From Micromonospora sp. C28SCA-DRY-2 (GTDB taxonomy: Bacteria; Actinomycetota; Actinomycetes; Mycobacteriales; Micromonosporaceae): a DNA stretch of 64,000 bases. Shown here piece by piece: positions 18,490 through 26,649 of the stretch (positions within the stretch are counted from its first letter, which is position 1; every line of letters starts with the position of its first letter). The notes beneath the pieces were generated by a model, which saw only the letters and a list, made by a program, of their open reading frames with translations, made no database searches and had not been told where the DNA came from. The stretch is taken from NCBI RefSeq assembly GCF_030519475.1, contig NZ_JAUMKD010000008.1, positions 229,997 through 293,996 on the forward strand, in the 5' to 3' direction. The translations under genes were made by a program, and so were the position numbers.

Positions 18490-19091
18490 TCCGGGTCCTG
18501 CTCGCCGACGACGAGGAGCTGGTCCGGGTGGCGGTCGCCGCCCTGCTCGCGCTGGAACCCGACCTCGAGGTGGTGGCGCAGGCCGCCGACGGGCCGGCCG
18601 CGGTCACCGCGGCCCTGGCCCACCGGCCGGACGTGGCGGTGGTGGACCTGGAGATGCCGGGGCTCACCGGCATCCAGGTCGCCGCCGAGCTGACCCGGGC
18701 CCGCCCCGAGTGCGCGGTGGTCCTGCTGACCGGCCACGGCCGGCCGGCCCACCTGCGGCAGGCGCTCACCGCCGGGGCCCGGGGCTTCCTGCCCAAGGGC
18801 TCGCCCGGCGGCGCGCTGGCCGACGTGATCCGCCGGGTGCACGCCGGCGGGCGGTACGTCGACCCGTCGCTGGCCGCCGACGCGCTTACCCTGCCCGAGT
18901 GCCCGCTGACCCCCCGGGAGCTGGAGACGCTGCGACTGGCCGAACTCGGCGCCCCGGTCGCGGTGATCGCCCGGCGTACCCACCTGGCCGCCGGGACGGT
19001 CCGCAACCACCTGGCGGCGAGCGTGCAGAAGCTGGGCGCGGCCGACCGCGCCGAGGCGGTGCGGATCGCCCGCGAGGCCGGCTGGCTCTAG
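18486..19091 (+). CDS. NarL/DesR-type response regulator
   Basis: 201 residues. Receiver domain with D8-D9, phosphoacceptor D54 (VAVVDLEMPG) and Lys in FLPKGSPGG; LuxR-type helix-turn-helix at about 135-195 (LTPRELETLRLAELGAPVAVIA, RTHLAAGTVRNHL). It overlaps the upstream kinase gene by 4 bases and forms a two-component system with it. DesKR-type systems commonly control an adjacent membrane-protein or ABC gene; the divergent membrane protein at 16344-17201 is the nearest candidate. Confidence 0.92.
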   Translation: MIRVLLADDEELVRVAVAALLALEPDLEVVAQAADGPAAVTAALAHRPDVAVVDLEMPGLTGIQVAAELTRARPECAVVLLTGHGRPAHLRQALTAGARGFLPKGSPGGALADVIRRVHAGGRYVDPSLAADALTLPECPLTPRELETLRLAELGAPVAVIARRTHLAAGTVRNHLAASVQKLGAADRAEAVRIAREAGWL

Positions 19092-19151
19092 CCGCCCTCG
19101 ACCGCCGCGCGGACCCCGCCACGGGCCACCACACCCGGTTAACCTCACGCC

Positions 19152-19673
19152 GTGCGTACGGTCGAACTGGTCTGCTCGGCGGGGCTCGACGCCGCCGTCC
19201 GGGCCGCCTGGGGCCGGCTGGCCGCGGCGGGGCTGCCCAGCCTGGCCCGCAACACCCACCCGACCAACCGGCCGCACCTGACCCTGGCCGCGGCCGACGA
19301 GTTCCCGCCGGGCGCGGTGGCCCGGCTGGCCGCGCTGGTCGACGCGGCGCTGCCGCTGCCGGCCCGGCTCGGCGAGGTAGCGGTCCTCGACGGCAGCGCG
19401 CCGCTGGTCTGGCTGGTGCGCCCCTGCGCCGAGCTGACCGCGCTGCACGCGGCGGTGTGGCACGTCCTCGCCGACGCCGACGGACGCAACCCCTGGCACG
19501 CGCCGCGGCGCTGGCGGCCGCACCTGAGCCTGGCGTTGCGGTTCCGCGACGCCGACGCCGGCCTGGCCCGGGCGGTGGTCGGTGACACCCGGCCGGCCGG
19601 TGAGTTCGTCGCCGCGCGCAGCTACCACGGCGCGACCCGCTCGGTCCACCCGCTCGGCACGCCGGCCGGCTGA
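19152..19673 (+). CDS. 2H phosphoesterase (2'-5' RNA ligase family)
   Basis: 173 residues. The two HxS/T-x motifs that define 2H phosphoesterases are present: PHLTLAAAD (about residues 41-49) and PHLSLALRF (about 119-127). Bacterial members ligate or hydrolyse 2',5'-phosphodiester or cyclic-phosphate RNA ends; in vivo substrates are rarely known. GTG 19152 is used, with little Shine-Dalgarno sequence, 60 bases after the response regulator stop. It may be co-transcribed with that system but has no obvious functional link. Confidence 0.85.
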   Translation: MRTVELVCSAGLDAAVRAAWGRLAAAGLPSLARNTHPTNRPHLTLAAADEFPPGAVARLAALVDAALPLPARLGEVAVLDGSAPLVWLVRPCAELTALHAAVWHVLADADGRNPWHAPRRWRPHLSLALRFRDADAGLARAVVGDTRPAGEFVAARSYHGATRSVHPLGTPAG

Positions 19674-19783
19674 CCGCCAAACCGGTGCTCGCGGCGGCCC
19701 ACCGCGTCGCCGCGCACGGGCACCCGCCGGCGGGATCGGGCCGACCGTCGACCGGGAGCGGCGGATCCAACCGTTCCGATCTT

Positions 19784-19812
19784 TTGCCGGGACGTTCCGC
19801 GCGGTTTAATGC
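19784..19812 (+). promoter_or_regulatory. Putative promoter of the liv-type operon
   Basis: TTGCCG (19784-19789), 17 bases, TAATGC (19807-19812), in a locally AT-richer stretch directly before the first ABC gene. The transcription start would fall near 19820, giving an almost leaderless GTG at 19823. Confidence 0.4.
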
Positions 19813-19822
19813 TCGGTAACTT

Positions 19823-20653
19823 GTGGCGCACGCCACACTCGAGCCCCCGGGAGCGCCGGCCATGCTGCAGGTGCGCAACCTCGAGGTCGTCTACGACGAC
19901 GTGATGCTGGTGCTCCGCGGCCTGAGCATCACCGTCCCGCCGGGCGGGATCGTCGCGCTGCTCGGCGCCAACGGCGCGGGCAAGACCACCCTGCTGCGGG
20001 CCATCACCGGGCTGCTCGACATCCACCACGGCGAGGTGGTCCGCGGCGAGGTCACCCTGGACGGCCAGCCGCTGCACCGGCTGCGCCCGGCCGCGATCGT
20101 GCGCCGCGGCGTGGCCCAGGTGATGGAGGGGCGGCGGATCTTCGGCGAGCTGACCGTGGAGGAGAACCTGCGCCTGGGCGGGCACACCGACCCGCGCCGG
20201 ATCCCGGGCCGGCTCGACGAGGTGTACGGACTCTTCCCGGTGCTGGCCGAGCGGCGCCGGCGCACCGCCGGCTACCTCTCCGGCGGCGAGCAGCAGATGC
20301 TGGCGATGGGCCGCGCGCTGATGGCCGGCCCCCGCTACCTGCTGCTGGACGAGCCCAGCCTCGGCCTCGCCCCGCGCCTGGTCGAGCAGGTCCGGGAGCT
20401 GATCGTGCGGATCAACGCCGCCGGCACCGGCGTGCTGCTGGTCGAGCAGAACGCGGCCATGGCGCTCTCGGTCGCCGCGCACGGCTACGTGCTGGAGACC
20501 GGTCGGGTGGTGCTCGACAAGCCGGCCGCGCAGCTGCTCGCCGACGACGACGTCCGCGAGTTCTACCTCGGCCTGCACGCCGGCGCGGACACCGGCCGGC
20601 GCTCGTTCCGCGACGTCAAGCACTACCGGCGACGGAAGCGGTGGCTGTCATGA
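19823..20653 (+). CDS. livF: Branched-chain amino-acid-type ABC transporter ATPase, LivF-like
   Basis: 276 residues. ABC ATPase with Walker A LLGANGAGKTT, signature YLSGGEQQMLA, Walker B RYLLLDEPSLGLAP and the H-region near LLVEQNAAMALS, all in the form characteristic of LivF. It energises import with LivG, LivH and LivM. It extends about 30 residues beyond usual LivF at the C-terminus with a basic tail (HYRRRKRWLS). GTG 19823 may be leaderless; ATG 19862 (MLQVRNLEVVY) is an alternative start closer to the domain boundary. It overlaps livG by 4 bases (ATGA). Confidence 0.9.
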   Translation: MAHATLEPPGAPAMLQVRNLEVVYDDVMLVLRGLSITVPPGGIVALLGANGAGKTTLLRAITGLLDIHHGEVVRGEVTLDGQPLHRLRPAAIVRRGVAQVMEGRRIFGELTVEENLRLGGHTDPRRIPGRLDEVYGLFPVLAERRRRTAGYLSGGEQQMLAMGRALMAGPRYLLLDEPSLGLAPRLVEQVRELIVRINAAGTGVLLVEQNAAMALSVAAHGYVLETGRVVLDKPAAQLLADDDVREFYLGLHAGADTGRRSFRDVKHYRRRKRWLS

Positions 20654-21426
20654 CCGACGAGATCCTGCGCTTCACCGACGTGCGGCTGAGCTTCGCCGGT
20701 GTCCGGGCGATCGACGGGGTGAGCTTCACGGTCGGCCGGCAGGAGCTGTTCGCCGTGATCGGGCCGAACGGCGCCGGCAAGACGTCGATCTTCAACGTGC
20801 TCTCCGGGGTCTACCGGCCGCAGGCCGGCCGGGTGGTCTTCGACGGTGTCGATCTCCTCGGCCGGCGACCGCACCAGATCGCCGCGCTCGGGCTGGCCCG
20901 CACCTTCCAGAACGTCGAGCTCTTCGCCAACCTCACCGTGCTGGAGAACCTGCTGCTCGGCCGGCACCACCACCTCCGGTACGGGCCGCTGGCGGCGGTG
21001 CTCTGGCGGGGCCGGGCCCGGCGCGCCGAACTGGCCGCCCGGGCCGCCGTGGAGGAGATCGTCGACTTCCTGGAGCTGGAGCAGTGGCGGCGGATGCCGG
21101 TCGGGCTGCTGCCGTACGGGGTGCAGAAGCGGGTGGAGCTGGGCCGGGCGCTGGCCATGGAGCCGAAGCTGCTGCTGCTCGACGAGCCGGTCGGCGGGAT
21201 GAACCTCGAGGAGACCGAGGACATGGCCCGCTACATCCTCGACGTCCGCGAGGAGCTGGGCATCCCGGTGGTGCTGGTCGAGCACGACATGGGCCTGGTG
21301 ATGGACCTCGCCGACCGGGTGCTGGTGGTCGACTTCGGACAACCGGTGGCCACCGGCACCCCGGCCGAGATCCAGCACCACCCCGACGTGATCCGCGCCT
21401 ACCTGGGGGAGGTGACCACCACGTGA
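20650..21426 (+). CDS. livG: Branched-chain amino-acid-type ABC transporter ATPase, LivG-like
   Basis: 258 residues. Walker A VIGPNGAGKTSIFN, the LivG-typical ARTFQNVELFANLTVLENLL, a degenerate signature LLPYGVQKRVELG, Walker B KLLLLDEPVGGMN and the switch His in LVEHDMGLVMD. It pairs with LivF as the ATPase heterodimer. I chose ATG 20650, which overlaps the livF stop, over GTG 20641. The LPYGVQKR signature is seen in a subgroup found next to acyl-CoA synthetases, as here. Confidence 0.92.
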   Translation: MTDEILRFTDVRLSFAGVRAIDGVSFTVGRQELFAVIGPNGAGKTSIFNVLSGVYRPQAGRVVFDGVDLLGRRPHQIAALGLARTFQNVELFANLTVLENLLLGRHHHLRYGPLAAVLWRGRARRAELAARAAVEEIVDFLELEQWRRMPVGLLPYGVQKRVELGRALAMEPKLLLLDEPVGGMNLEETEDMARYILDVREELGIPVVLVEHDMGLVMDLADRVLVVDFGQPVATGTPAEIQHHPDVIRAYLGEVTTT

Positions 21427-21502
21427 GCGAGCGCCGGCGAGCGAACCATCGACACGGCCCGGCGGTGCCTCGTGGCGCCGCGGAGCGAAGCGGAGCGGCG
21501 GC

Positions 21503-23395
21503 ATGAGCACCACCAGCGCGCCGACCGGCACGCCCGGCACGGACACCGCCGGCGCCGCCGTCCCGACCATCGCCGCGCGGGTACGCGAGCGCGCCCGGGC
21601 CACCCCGCACCGGGTGGCGCTGCGGGAGAAGATCCGCGGGATCTGGCAGGAGGTGACCTGGGCGGCGTACTGGGACACCGCGCAGACCGTGGCGCACGGC
21701 CTGCTGGCCCTCGGCGTCGGCCCGGGAGAGCGGGTCGCGGTGCTGGCCGAGAACCGGCGCGAGTGGCTCTGGACGGACGTGGCCACCGTCGCCGTCCGGG
21801 GCGCCACCGTCGGGCTCTACCCGACCAACCCGGCCGCCGAGATCGGCTACCTGCTGGCCCACTCCGGCGCGCGGGTGCTCGTCGCCGAGGACCAGGAGCA
21901 GGTCGACAAGGCCCTCGCCGTGCTCGACGACTGCCCCGACCTGGACCGCGTCGTCTACCTCGAACCGCGCGGCGTCCGGGGCCGCTACCCGCACCCGGCG
22001 CTGCTGTACTGGGACGACTTCCTGGCCCTCGGTACCGCCCACCGGGTCGCCCACCCGGGCGCGGTGGACGAGTTGATGGCCGCCGCCACCGGCACCGACC
22101 TGGCCACCGTGATCTACACCTCCGGCACCACCGGCCGGCCGAAGGGCGCGATGCTCACCGTCGCCAACGTCGACTTCGCGGTGCGGACGGTCACCGAGGG
22201 CGGCGGGCTGGCCGACCCCCCGCCCGGCCCGGACGACCTGCTCCTGTCCTACCTGCCGCTCTGCCACGTCGCCGAGCGGGTCTTCACCACCTGGAGCAGC
22301 GCCGGCGCCGGCGTGCAGGTGAACTTCGCCGAGTCGGTCGCCACCGTGCCGGCGAACCTGCGCGAGGTGCAGCCGACCATCCTGTTCGGGGTGCCCCGGA
22401 TCTGGGAGAAGATCCTCGCCACGGTCACCATCCGGGTGGCCTCGGCGTCCCCGCTGAAGCGGGCGGTGGCCCGGTTCTGGCTGCGGGTGGCCGACCGGAT
22501 CGGCGCCACCCTGGTGGCCACCGGGGGCCGGCACACCACCGCCAGCCGGCTGGCGTACGCGGTGGGCTGGCTGTTCTGCTACCGGGCGCTGCGCGAGCGG
22601 ATCGGCGTGCGCCGGGTGCGCTACGCCGCCTCCGGCGCCGCCCCGATCGCCCCCGAGGTGCTCCGCTTCTTCATGGGCATCGGGGTGCCGATGCACGAGG
22701 TGTACGGGATGACGGAGAACTCCGCCATCGCCACCGGCAACCGGCCCGGCCGGGTGAAGCTCGGCACGGTCGGCGAGCCGCAGCAGGGCGTCGAGCTGCG
22801 GGTCGACGAGACCACCGGGGAGATCCTCACCCGCCACCCCGGGGTCTTCGCCGGCTACCTGGACGACCCGGCCGCCACCGCCGCGGTGCTGGAACCGGAC
22901 GGCTGGCTGCACACCGGCGATGTGGGCGAGTGGGTGGACGGCACGCACGTGCGGATCACCGGCCGGGCCAAGGACATCATGATCACCGCTGGTGGGAAGA
23001 ACATCGGCCCGGCCGGCATCGAGAACGAGCTGAAGGCGTCGGCGTACGTCAAGGAGGCGGTGCTGATCGGCGACCGCCGGCCCTACCTGGTGGCGCTGAT
23101 CGGCATCGAGGCCGACACGGTGGGGCAGTGGGCGCAGCGGCGCCGGCTGCCGTACACCACCTACCGCGACCTGAGCGCCAAGCCGGAGGTGGTCGAGCTG
23201 ATCCGCGGCGTGGTGGACGAGGTCAACTCCCGGCACCCGCGGGTCGAGCGGATCAGGCGGTTCCGGCTGCTGCCCAAGGAACTCGACCAGGACGACGGCG
23301 AGCTGACCGCGACCCAGAAGGTCCGCCGGGAGGCGGTCACCCGGGCCTTCGCCGACCTGGTCGACGAGCTGTACGCGCCGGGCGGTGACCGGTGA
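21503..23395 (+). CDS. Long-chain fatty-acid-CoA ligase (AMP-forming), FadD15-like
   Basis: 630 residues. ANL-superfamily ligase with the P-loop TVIYTSGTTGRPKGAMLT, the acyl/adenylate motif HEVYGMTENSAIATG and the C-terminal TGRAKDIMITAGGKNIGPAG hinge. It activates a carboxylic acid to its CoA thioester via an acyl-adenylate. It is embedded between the ABC ATPase and permease genes and overlaps livH by 4 bases, suggesting the imported substrate is a carboxylic acid or lipid-derived acid trapped as CoA ester rather than an amino acid. The 76-base gap upstream is rich in GAGCGA-type strings. Confidence 0.92.
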   Translation: MSTTSAPTGTPGTDTAGAAVPTIAARVRERARATPHRVALREKIRGIWQEVTWAAYWDTAQTVAHGLLALGVGPGERVAVLAENRREWLWTDVATVAVRGATVGLYPTNPAAEIGYLLAHSGARVLVAEDQEQVDKALAVLDDCPDLDRVVYLEPRGVRGRYPHPALLYWDDFLALGTAHRVAHPGAVDELMAAATGTDLATVIYTSGTTGRPKGAMLTVANVDFAVRTVTEGGGLADPPPGPDDLLLSYLPLCHVAERVFTTWSSAGAGVQVNFAESVATVPANLREVQPTILFGVPRIWEKILATVTIRVASASPLKRAVARFWLRVADRIGATLVATGGRHTTASRLAYAVGWLFCYRALRERIGVRRVRYAASGAAPIAPEVLRFFMGIGVPMHEVYGMTENSAIATGNRPGRVKLGTVGEPQQGVELRVDETTGEILTRHPGVFAGYLDDPAATAAVLEPDGWLHTGDVGEWVDGTHVRITGRAKDIMITAGGKNIGPAGIENELKASAYVKEAVLIGDRRPYLVALIGIEADTVGQWAQRRRLPYTTYRDLSAKPEVVELIRGVVDEVNSRHPRVERIRRFRLLPKELDQDDGELTATQKVRREAVTRAFADLVDELYAPGGDR

Positions 23396-24276
23396 CCGAA
23401 CTGACCGAGAGCGTGCTGCGCGGGCTGGGCACCGGCAGCGTCTACGCCCTGCTCGCCCTCGGCTTCGTCATCATCTACAAGGCCACCCGGGTGATCAGTT
23501 TCGCCCAGCCGGCGTTCATGCTGGCCGGCGTCGTCGCGGTCACCTACCTCGCGCCGGCCGTCGGCTTCTGGGCGGCGGTGCCGCTGGCGGCGGTCGGCAC
23601 CGGCCTGCTCGCGCTCGGCGTCGAGCGCGCCGCCGTGCGGCCGATGGTCGGCCGCCCGGCGTTCGTGGTCGCCATCATCACCCTCGGCGTGGACGTCGCC
23701 GTCCGGGTGGTGGTCAACGCGTTCATCGGCCTGGACGTGCGGCACGTCGGCGACCCGTGGGGGCTGCGCACCCTGTCGCTCGGCCCGGTGGAGCTGCAAC
23801 AGCGGCACCTGGCCGCGGTGGCGGCCACCGGCCTGCTGGTCGCCGGGCTCTTCGCGTTCTTCCGGTTCACCCGCACCGGGCTGGCGATGCGGGCCGCCGC
23901 GCTGGACCAGGAGGCGGCGCTCGCGCACGGCGTGTCGGTCGGCGCGGTCTTCGCGGTCAGCTGGGCGCTGGCCGGCGGCCTGGCCGCGGTGGCCGGCACC
24001 TTCGCCGCCGCCGGGGCCAGCGTGGACGCCGCGCTCTGGCTGATCGCGCTGACCGCGCTGCCGGTGATCATCCTGGGCGGGCTCGACTCGCTGCCCGGCG
24101 CGGTGGTCGGTGGGCTCGCCGTCGGCGTGCTCCAGGAACTCACCGCCACCTACGCCAACGACCTCGCCTGGCTGGGCGGCAACGTCTCGGTGATCACCCC
24201 GTACGTGCTGATGCTGGTCGTGCTGCTGGTCCGCCCGTACGGGCTGTTCGGCACCCGGGAGGTCGAGCGGGTATGA
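23392..24276 (+). CDS. livH: Branched-chain amino-acid-type ABC permease, LivH-like
   Basis: 294 residues, about eight transmembrane helices. The N-terminal GLGTGSVYALLALGFVIIYK and the ATRVISFAQPAFMLAGV segment are LivH hallmarks; the cytoplasmic loop RFTRTGLAMRAAALDQEAALAHGVS is the ATPase-contact (EAA-like) region. It forms the membrane channel with LivM. Both gene ends overlap their neighbours by 4 bases, so translation is coupled. Confidence 0.92.
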   Translation: MTELTESVLRGLGTGSVYALLALGFVIIYKATRVISFAQPAFMLAGVVAVTYLAPAVGFWAAVPLAAVGTGLLALGVERAAVRPMVGRPAFVVAIITLGVDVAVRVVVNAFIGLDVRHVGDPWGLRTLSLGPVELQQRHLAAVAATGLLVAGLFAFFRFTRTGLAMRAAALDQEAALAHGVSVGAVFAVSWALAGGLAAVAGTFAAAGASVDAALWLIALTALPVIILGGLDSLPGAVVGGLAVGVLQELTATYANDLAWLGGNVSVITPYVLMLVVLLVRPYGLFGTREVERV

Positions 24277-25373
24277 GACACCGGCCGCTGCTGCGCACCT
24301 CGTACGCCCAGGACCTGGCGCTGCTGGACACCCCGGCCAAGCGGTGGTGGACCGGCGCGCTGCTGGCGCTGGCGCTCGCGCTGCCCTTCCTGCTCACCGA
24401 CGACCTGCTGCAACTGCTCGCGGTCTGCTGCGTGGCCGCGATCGGCGCGATCGGCCTCGGCCTGGTCACCGGGTACGCCGGCCAGGTCTCCCTCGGCCAC
24501 GCGTTCTTCCTCGGCATCGGCGCGTACACCGCGGCGGCGATCAGCGGCGACCCGGCCGGCCGGGTGATCGGCCTCGGGGTCACCGACATCGCGGTCTGGC
24601 TGCCCGCGGCCGGCCTGGTGGCCGCGCTGGCCGGGGTGCTGGTCGCCCCGCTGGCCACCCGGCTGCGCGGGCTCTACCTGGCCATCGTCACCCTCGGCCT
24701 GGTCTTCATCGGTCAGCACGTGTTCAACGAGTGGTCGGCGCTGACCGGCGGCGCCGGGGTCGGCCGGCCGGCGGCCACCCTGGAGTTCCTCGGCCAGCCG
24801 CTCGCGGTCACCGACGCCACCGCCACCCGCGACCAGAAGCTGTACTGGCTGATGCTGGCGCTGCTGGTGGTCTTCGCGGTGGCCGCCCGGAACCTGGCCC
24901 GCTCCCGGATCGGGCGGGCGTTCACCGCAATCCGGGACCGGGACATCGCCGCCGGGGTGATCGGGGTGAACCTGCCCCGGTACAAGACCCTGGCGTTCGC
25001 GGTGTCGTCGGCCTACGCCGGCTGCGCCGGGGCGCTGCTCTACACCGTCACCGGCTTCTTCGACCCGAGCTCGTTCAGCCTGCTGCTGTCCGTGCAGTAC
25101 ATCGCCATGGTGCTGATCGGCGGCGCGGGCACCATCTCCGGCGCGATCGCCGGGGCGTTCTTCATCACCCTGCTGCCCCGGCTCACCCGGGAACTGCAGG
25201 CGTGGGTGCCGTTCATCAGCACCCAGCCGAACGAGGTGCCGAACGTCTTCCAGGTGGAGACGATCCTCTACGGCGTACTCATCATCGTCTTCCTGATCTT
25301 CGAACCGCGCGGGCTGTTCGGGCTCTGGGTCCGGGCCCGCGCCTACTGGAAGGCGTGGCCGTTCTCCTACTGA
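24273..25373 (+). CDS. livM: Branched-chain amino-acid-type ABC permease, LivM-like
   Basis: 366 residues from ATG 24273. Transmembrane helices include GLVTGYAGQVSLGHAFFLGIG, a LivM signature, and the ATPase-contact loop RSRIGRAFTAIRDRDIAAGVIG. The C-terminus ends FEPRGLFGLWVRARAYWKAW, common to the family. It is longer than E. coli-type LivM in the N-terminal 50 residues. The start overlaps the livH stop (ATGA), and livK begins 16 bases downstream. Confidence 0.92.
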   Translation: MRHRPLLRTSYAQDLALLDTPAKRWWTGALLALALALPFLLTDDLLQLLAVCCVAAIGAIGLGLVTGYAGQVSLGHAFFLGIGAYTAAAISGDPAGRVIGLGVTDIAVWLPAAGLVAALAGVLVAPLATRLRGLYLAIVTLGLVFIGQHVFNEWSALTGGAGVGRPAATLEFLGQPLAVTDATATRDQKLYWLMLALLVVFAVAARNLARSRIGRAFTAIRDRDIAAGVIGVNLPRYKTLAFAVSSAYAGCAGALLYTVTGFFDPSSFSLLLSVQYIAMVLIGGAGTISGAIAGAFFITLLPRLTRELQAWVPFISTQPNEVPNVFQVETILYGVLIIVFLIFEPRGLFGLWVRARAYWKAWPFSY

Positions 25374-25389
25374 CCCGAGCGAGGAAGCC

Positions 25390-26649
25390 ATGGCACTACG
25401 GACGTCGCGGACCGCCCTCGGGGTGGCCCTGATCCTGCTGGCCGGCACGCTCACCGCGTGCCGTGGCGGGGACAGCACAACGGACGAATCCGGGTTGCGC
25501 ACCGACGTCGGCGTCACCGCCGAGCCGTGCCCGGAGGCGGTCGACCGCAACAAGGGCTGCATCTACCTCGGCATCATCTCCGACCTCACCGAGGGGCCGT
25601 TCCGGGCCCTCGCGGTGCCGATCACCGACGCGCAGAAGGCGTTCTGGAAGCGGGTCAACACCGCCGGCGGGATCGGCGACTACGAGGTGGACGTGACCCG
25701 GTACGTGCGGGACAACAAGTACAACCCGCAGACCCACAACCAGGTCTACCAGGAGATCAAGCCGAACGTGCTGGCGCTGGCGCAGAGCCTGGGCTCGCCC
25801 ACCACCGGCGCCATCCTGGGCGACATGAAGGCGAGCAACGTGATCGCCGCCCCGGCCGCCTGGACCTCCGGCTACGCCTTCGAGGACGTCATCATCGAGT
25901 CCGGCGCGAACTACTGCGTGGAGTCGATGAACGCGCTCGACTACGCCCGCGAGACGTACGCGCCGAAGTCGGTGATGGCGGTGCACCTGGCCGGCGACTA
26001 CGGCGACGACGCCGCGGCCGGGGTGAAGCTGGCCGCGCAGACGCTCGGGATGACCTTCACCGACGTCAAGACCGACTCCGGGGCGGACAAGCAAGCCGGC
26101 GCCATCCAGGCCATCCTCGCCGGCAAGCCGGACCTGGTGGTGCTCACCATGGGGCCGGCGGACGCGGCGACCATCGTCGGGCAGGCGGTGGCCCGTGGCT
26201 TCGCCGGCCGGTTCATCGGCACCAGCCCGACCTGGAACCCGGCGCTGCTGCAGAGCCCGGCGGCCCCGGCGCTGCTGGCCCGCTACGAGCAGACCGCGCC
26301 GTGGAACACCTGGAGCACCGACACCCCGGGGCACCGGGCGCTGCGCGAGGCGCTGCCCGGGGTCACCCCGAACGACGGCTACACCTCCGGGTGGGTCTGG
26401 TCGTACCCGATGAAGGCGGCGCTGGCCAAGGCGGTGGCCGACGGCGACCTGACCCGGGCCGGGCTGCTCAAGGCGGTCAAGTCGTTGACCTCGGTGGACT
26501 ACGAGGGGATGCTGCCGGCCACCGCCGGCAACTACGCCGCCGGGGCGAACGACGGCGCGGTGCGGGTCACCGCCGTCTACAAGCCGGACAAGGCCTCCCC
26601 GACCGGGGTGAGCCAGGTCCGGGAGCTGTTCACCGGGCCGACCGCCGGG
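25390..26649 (+). CDS. ABC substrate-binding lipoprotein, LivK-like, no stop codon of its own
   Basis: The 420 codons given here are the family-like part. A lipoprotein signal peptide ends at the lipobox LTAC (Cys about residue 24), followed by a periplasmic-binding-protein type I fold (GIISDLTEGPFRALA, TSGYAFEDVIIES, GTSPTWNPALLQ). Relatives end shortly after a motif like ELFTGPTAG, which is seen here; but at 26650 the frame enters the antisense of the GH43 gene and stays open to 28083, a theoretical 897-residue product. About 12-15 C-terminal residues of the family appear replaced. A deletion joining the two 3' ends, or an indel, is the likely cause. The liv operon would otherwise be complete. 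Confidence 0.75.
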
